A stretch of 64,000 nt of DNA, from positions 67,056,884 through 67,120,883 of the forward strand of contig CM034547.1 in NCBI GenBank assembly GCA_020055645.1. Direction: 5' to 3'. Below, in pieces: positions 59,780 through 64,000 of this stretch. This DNA is from Tomocerus qinae. Its lineage: Eukaryota; Arthropoda; Collembola; Entomobryomorpha; Tomoceridae. The stretch's first letter is position 1; every line of letters starts with the position of its first letter. Both the position numbers and the translations under genes were made by a program. The notes under the pieces are model-generated. The model searched no databases. It saw only the letters and a list, made by a program, of their open reading frames with translations, and was not told the origin of the DNA.

Positions 59780-59840
59780 TGGATTCAATATTGGGACAGT
59801 AAGTAAAACTTACAATAAGCAACCATTTAAGGGCCCGGTT

Positions 59841-60957
59841 GCCGGTTCCTCTGACAATCATGAAAAATGTTTCGAATTTCGAAAAACAAAGTAGGTTCCT
59901 AATGTTAGCCGAAACCCACATCTTTAAACTAACGACACATTGAAGATTGAAGATGTACAGTTCAATCAAACTGGTTCAAACTACCCCTGGTTTATGAAAA
60001 TCATTGGGCATTTTACACGACACTCGATGATTTTCAAAAACCAAATGAAATGAGGGAATCTTTATATTTGCAGTTGAAAATGCAAATCTAATGAAATGGT
60101 ATTACAGTTCTTTTTTATTGAGAAATTTTTTAGGCTCCATTCATGTTAAGATTTCTGACAGGTTTTAAAATTTGTATTTTGATTTCCTGGATACCCAGAC
60201 TAGTTACAACATAGTGCCCTTTGACCTCCCATGGTCAACCCTTTCAGATAACCTTTTAAAAAACAATTTCATTCATAAAAAAATAAGTACAATAAGTTCA
60301 CAGTCGTAAGAAAAATAAATGAATGATATTTTGTCATTCTAATCAAGGAATCAAGGTTTCTACAGAAACTGTACCTCTGTGGTAGGAGGTAAGTCAGTGT
60401 GGGGGTTTGCAATTTATAAATTCACTTTTTCCCCTCTGGAGGACAAATCCTATAATTTGTCCTCCACTGCTTGGACAGGATAAAGGACTGGCCACGGTAC
60501 GTAAAATTTTAGATTGTCAAGGTGATATGGCATAAGAAACTCCCGCACTGACTAACCTCCTACCATATAGAGGAATCTTGTCAAGAAATGTCAAAAGCTT
60601 TATCCTTAGGGTTCAACTCAGGCCCTTTGCGCGAATACCCATAAGGGACAAATCGTACCAGTTGTCATTGCCAACAATCGGTTAATGGGCAAAAAACATC
60701 CCCTATAGATATTCACTCTGGTGTCTAGCTCAATTCATCAACCCTCCTGATAAAGTAGAAAAGAAGCCAAGGGATACCAAGCCCAACAAAGATTCTTGAT
60801 TCTATTGATCTTATCACTTCAATCTGTTGGGTGTTCTATGACCTATGCATCCGGTCAGTTATGTGTCATTTCCAACTTTCCATTTTTGCGTAAACTTGCT
60901 TTGCATTTCGATCAATATCTACCAAAGTTCTACTCCGATTTTATAATGCAGTACACT
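59841..60957. other. Non-coding, no recognised gene
   Basis: Nothing protein-like. An 11-bp perfect hairpin lies at 60438-60465 (GGAGGACAAAT with its complement, 6-base loop). Confidence 0.5.
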
Positions 60958-61158
60958 GTTGAAATTAGAAACGTATTCCCTTCAAGTTATATAAATAAAA
61001 TTGGCATTATACGAGCTAATTATGTATTTTGTTAATATTAAGTTGTGAAATCATGGCAAAATTCGACAAAAAAGTTTAACCATTTTTAACGGATAGTAAG
61101 CTAAGAATATTTGTTTCTTTTTTATATAACTTGAAGGGAATACGTTTCTGATTTTAAC
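60958..61158. repeat. Inverted repeat abutting the BEL/Pao LTR
   Basis: About 38 bp at 60958-60995 (containing ACGTATTCCCTTCAAGTTAT) is repeated inverted at 61121-61158 with about two or three differences. The right arm ends exactly where the putative LTR begins. It may be a small element into which the retrotransposon inserted, or part of a longer LTR. Confidence 0.65.
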
Positions 61159-61551
61159 TGTTGAGAGCACACCTATCTACCCGATGAGTGGATCAACAGT
61201 TCGAAAAGCGCCTACTACTGACTACCAACCGTAAAATGCAAAGTGTGCAATTAAATAAAAATAGTGCTAGTATCTGCAATTACAAATCTAGATTTATACA
61301 AGCACTCAAAATTCACACACAATACAATTAATTAAAACTTCAAAATTACAATGAATTGACAAAACTAGTACAATTCTAAAATCAAGCACGCAGCACGCGT
61401 GAGCTTCGCTTCTATCTTGAGCAACCGCTTAATGAATACTACTAAAATTACAAGAGCGAGCAGGAATAAGAAGCGGCCGTTAGCCAAGAATGCAACTGCC
61501 ACCAGGTGGCACAAAATACTCAATTACTATCCAACGAGCACGCTTTCTACA
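61159..61551 (-). repeat. Putative 3' LTR of the BEL/Pao element
   Basis: On the minus strand the sequence directly after the polypurine tract begins TGTAGAAAGCG, and a possible terminus CTCAACA occurs 393 bp later, giving TG...CA ends. A TATAAAT-like box lies in the middle. The inner boundary is firm because of the polypurine tract; the outer one is a guess, since the 5' LTR for comparison is outside the window. Confidence 0.6.
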
Positions 61552-61569
61552 TCCTCCCACCTTTCTTTT
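61552..61569 (-). other. Polypurine tract
   Basis: AAAAGAAAGGTGGGAGGA on the minus strand, directly before the TG of the LTR and about 85 bases after the pol stop codon. This is where plus-strand synthesis is primed in LTR elements. Confidence 0.75.
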
Positions 61570-61654
61570 GTTAGAACAAAAGAAACAAATAATCATAAAT
61601 AAAACAGACAATAATACAATCAAACAAAAAACAATAAATGAAATAATCAATGAT

Positions 61655-64000
61655 TCACATATTTAATCTATTCACTGATTTCACTTCTCGTCCAAAACGA
61701 GTAAACATCTTCGGCTCCACCTCTCTCCCAGAATCTCTCCCAACTCGCATCCGTGAGGCTTTCTTCTTCACATCCTCAGCGATGGGCAAAGGGTCCGTCG
61801 AAGACGATATCTCCATATGGTATAGACGCTGCACTGGCCGCAGCAACATTCCATTCTCCGTCTTAATTCTCGCTACCCGAACATTTCCATCTTTACCAGG
61901 TAGCAATTCCACTATTCGAGCCTTAGGCCATTCCCATCTTTTCTTGTTGTCGGCTCCAACAAACACAAGATCTCCAACTTTGAGTTCACGACAGGGTTTG
62001 GCTTTTCCTCTTTGAACCAACAATGACAGATATTCCTTTCTAAACCGAGACTTCAATTCTTCTCGTAATCCTCGTTGTTGTCCAAGCTTTCTTCGAAATA
62101 AGTCACTTTCATTATAATCTCCTTCAGGAAACTCGACATCATAGATTTCCTGGAGGAACATAGCAGGCGTCAGAGGGATCAAATCTTCTTGATCTTCAGT
62201 CACACAGGTTAGGGGTCGTCCATTAACGATGCTCTCCGCTTGACACAATGCAGTCTGCATCTTCATTAAAGTTAATCGGGCTCTCCCCAGCATCCTCTTC
62301 AAAAGATCCTTAACAGAACGAATCATCCGCTCAAAAAATCCGCCCCACCAAGCCGCGGACGGGGGATTAAATCTCCACTGGATGCGCTTCACTTGGGTCT
62401 CCCTTTCAATCTTACGCCAATCCAGGTGCTTAAATAGGTTGACAGCCCCAACAAAATTAGTTCCATTGTCACTATAGACAGTGACTGGGCGTCCTCTTCT
62501 CATAATAAATCTGTCTAAAGCATCCAAAAAATCTTCAGTGCTCAACGACGTCACCAGCTCCAGATGCACGCACCGATAGACCGCACAAGTAAACAGTACT
62601 ATCCAGACTTTACTTCCATCTTTCAGGTAAAGTGGGCCTGCGAGATCCACACCAATGACTTCGAACACCTTAGAATTCCTCACACGATTTTCTGGCAATG
62701 CAGCAGGAATAACTTCTATTTTCTTCGCAGTAAATCGAAGGCAGGTCACACATCCTTTTAATAATTTCTTGATTGTCCTCCTTCCTTGAAGTATCCAATA
62801 TTTCTCGCGAAGATGTCCCATAAGAAACTGAACTCCAGCATGTCCATTCATAATATGCTCCCAGCGAATCAACTGTTCAACTAGGGGATGACAACTGGGA
62901 AGTAAAACAGGAAATCGAAATCCAGGAGAGTCGTCACGATTGAGTAGCTTCGTCTTTACTAAAATCATTCCGCTTTCATCATGTTTCACATGAACTCCAA
63001 ACATGACCGGCTCCTTCCCGACAAAACATTCTTCCTGTACTAATTTCATGAGCGCTCTCTCAGCTGAGCACAACTCATCTACTGTCAATTTGCCTTGGAT
63101 CCTATTCTCCTTCTTCAAACGAGCATTTAGGACGAAACGCTTAATCCAAGCAAATATTCTCAAATTCGAAATAAATGATGATGTGGGTACAAACCAAGAA
63201 ACCTTCTGTTCTGTAGCCAGCATCGTTTTAGAAACAACTTTTCTTCTTTCTTGAACCACGTCCTCTTCATGCGCCTCAGACTCTTCGACAGGCCACTCCT
63301 CTTGAATGTTCTTCAGCCATTCTGGGCCCTCCCACCATCTCGACATAACTAGTTGAGATGGAGTACATCCACGGGAAGGAAGATCTGCGGGATTCACAAT
63401 TCCAGGAACATGTTTCCACTCTTCTGAACTAGTCAATTTAAGGATCTCCTTAACACGGTTGCCCACAAACGTTCCCCACAAATCATTGCGCTTGATCCAT
63501 GCCAATGCTGTGGTGGAATCACTCCAATAAAAACAGGGCACCTCCAAAGCATAAAGAGCCTTCTTCACAGAATAAGCTAGTCGAGATCCTATAGTGCATG
63601 CCAGTAGTTCCAACCGAGGGATAGTAGTCTTTTTCAAAGGGGCTACTCTAGTCTTCGATTGAAGGAGTTGAACGGAAACTCTACCGTCAACCACAGTCCT
63701 CAAGAACACTGCTGCTGCATAGGCCTCTTGGCTAGCATCACAAAACGTATAGATTTGCCAAAATCTACGATCACTCTGAAATCCTGTAGCATTTCTAGGC
63801 AATAAAATATCCTTTAAATGTGGTAACTCACTGTGCCACTTTAAAAATCTGTGCCCTCTCTCTTCATTTAATTCTTCATCCCATCCGCATTTATCGGCCC
63901 AAACATCTTGAAGAATTCTCTTAGGATATAGAAGAGCGGGACTGAGAAAACCCATCGGGTCAAAAATTCTGTGCACATAAGAAAGCACAGTTCTCTTAGT
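61655..64000 (-). CDS. pol: BEL/Pao retrotransposon Pol, C-terminal 780 residues (runs off window)
   Basis: An uninterrupted minus-strand frame still open at the window edge, so reverse transcriptase and protease lie beyond it. Residue numbers count from the leucine of LSYVHRIFDP as 2. The stretch from there to about 50 (IFDPMGFLSP) is the Pao-type region after reverse transcriptase. RNase H has FCDAS (D84), LELLA (E127), WSDST (D157) and a VPGIVNPADLPSRG segment. The integrase zinc finger is H378, H383, C413, C416; the catalytic triad is D448 (GVDLAGP), D507 (YSDNGTNF) and E553 (GGFFERMIRS). A C-terminal domain with KVGDLVFVGADNKKRWEWP and RPVQRLYHME (about 670-725) is typical of BEL/Pao elements. 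All visible catalytic residues are present and there is no frameshift or stop, so the copy looks young and possibly active. Confidence 0.95.
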   Translation of the reverse strand, partial: TKRTVLSYVHRIFDPMGFLSPALLYPKRILQDVWADKCGWDEELNEERGHRFLKWHSELPHLKDILLPRNATGFQSDRRFWQIYTFCDASQEAYAAAVFLRTVVDGRVSVQLLQSKTRVAPLKKTTIPRLELLACTIGSRLAYSVKKALYALEVPCFYWSDSTTALAWIKRNDLWGTFVGNRVKEILKLTSSEEWKHVPGIVNPADLPSRGCTPSQLVMSRWWEGPEWLKNIQEEWPVEESEAHEEDVVQERRKVVSKTMLATEQKVSWFVPTSSFISNLRIFAWIKRFVLNARLKKENRIQGKLTVDELCSAERALMKLVQEECFVGKEPVMFGVHVKHDESGMILVKTKLLNRDDSPGFRFPVLLPSCHPLVEQLIRWEHIMNGHAGVQFLMGHLREKYWILQGRRTIKKLLKGCVTCLRFTAKKIEVIPAALPENRVRNSKVFEVIGVDLAGPLYLKDGSKVWIVLFTCAVYRCVHLELVTSLSTEDFLDALDRFIMRRGRPVTVYSDNGTNFVGAVNLFKHLDWRKIERETQVKRIQWRFNPPSAAWWGGFFERMIRSVKDLLKRMLGRARLTLMKMQTALCQAESIVNGRPLTCVTEDQEDLIPLTPAMFLQEIYDVEFPEGDYNESDLFRRKLGQQRGLREELKSRFRKEYLSLLVQRGKAKPCRELKVGDLVFVGADNKKRWEWPKARIVELLPGKDGNVRVARIKTENGMLLRPVQRLYHMEISSSTDPLPIAEDVKKKASRMRVGRDSGREVEPKMFTRFGREVKSVNRLNM

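Noticed and set aside
60796-61035. 79-codon frame near the BEL/Pao LTR
   Set aside because: It reads through an inverted repeat and shows no family resemblance.
61650-62015. 121-codon plus-strand frame opposite the pol gene
   Set aside because: Shadow of the BEL/Pao Pol frame on the other strand.

Overview
The window is AT-rich nuclear DNA from an invertebrate animal, most likely an arthropod; the species cannot be fixed from the sequence. The evidence is GT-AG introns, some as short as about 70-100 bp, animal-type orthologues (SMYD, NUDT13, SLC35G, SLC22, an augmin-like subunit), a BEL/Pao retrotransposon (a superfamily confined to animals and absent from mammals), and many small DNA transposons with exact target-site duplications.

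Layout. Positions 1-34 kb hold no gene I can support. From about 2.7 to 33.9 kb this desert is packed with one short word, GAGAAAGT and its variant GTGAAAGT on either strand: at least 35 exact GAGAAAGT copies where about one is expected. It also shows a repeated compositional island, G-rich on the left and C-rich on the right of the plus strand, at least a dozen times with the same polarity. The motif nearly vanishes in the gene-bearing half. Inside the desert are a decayed Tc1/mariner-like element with about 350-bp inverted ends and a nested hAT-type MITE (8.6-9.9 kb), and a large hAT-type element (29.7-30.9 kb). From 34.4 to 36.9 kb is a repeat zone: an inverted repeat, a 114-bp duplication, a hAT MITE built of GAAATAAA-like words, a 28-bp minisatellite of 23 homogeneous copies plus degenerate edges, and another small element.

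The gene block follows: a nine-exon SMYD protein (37.7-41.4 kb, plus), a five-exon NUDT13-like NAD(P)H pyrophosphatase (42.2-43.6 kb, plus), and a five-exon SLC35G-type DMT transporter (45.6-47.2 kb, minus) that converges on it. Two exons of an SLC22 organic-ion transporter (49.5-51.6 kb, plus) are separated by an intron with a 40-bp tandem array; the remaining exons are not found. A single-exon 285-residue protein resembling augmin subunit HAUS7 lies at 54.0-54.8 kb (plus).

The right end is retroelement territory. At 55.65-58.79 kb a gag gene is bracketed by two near-identical 451-bp LTRs in INVERTED orientation, with the same 4-bp flank on both sides and no pol. At 58.9-59.8 kb is a foldback repeat. 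From 61.16 kb to the window end a BEL/Pao element on the minus strand has an intact pol end (RNase H, integrase, C-terminal domain), a polypurine tract and a putative 3' LTR. The host genes show no functional linkage to each other; they are ordinary single-copy genes set among transposons. All counts and alignments here were made by eye.
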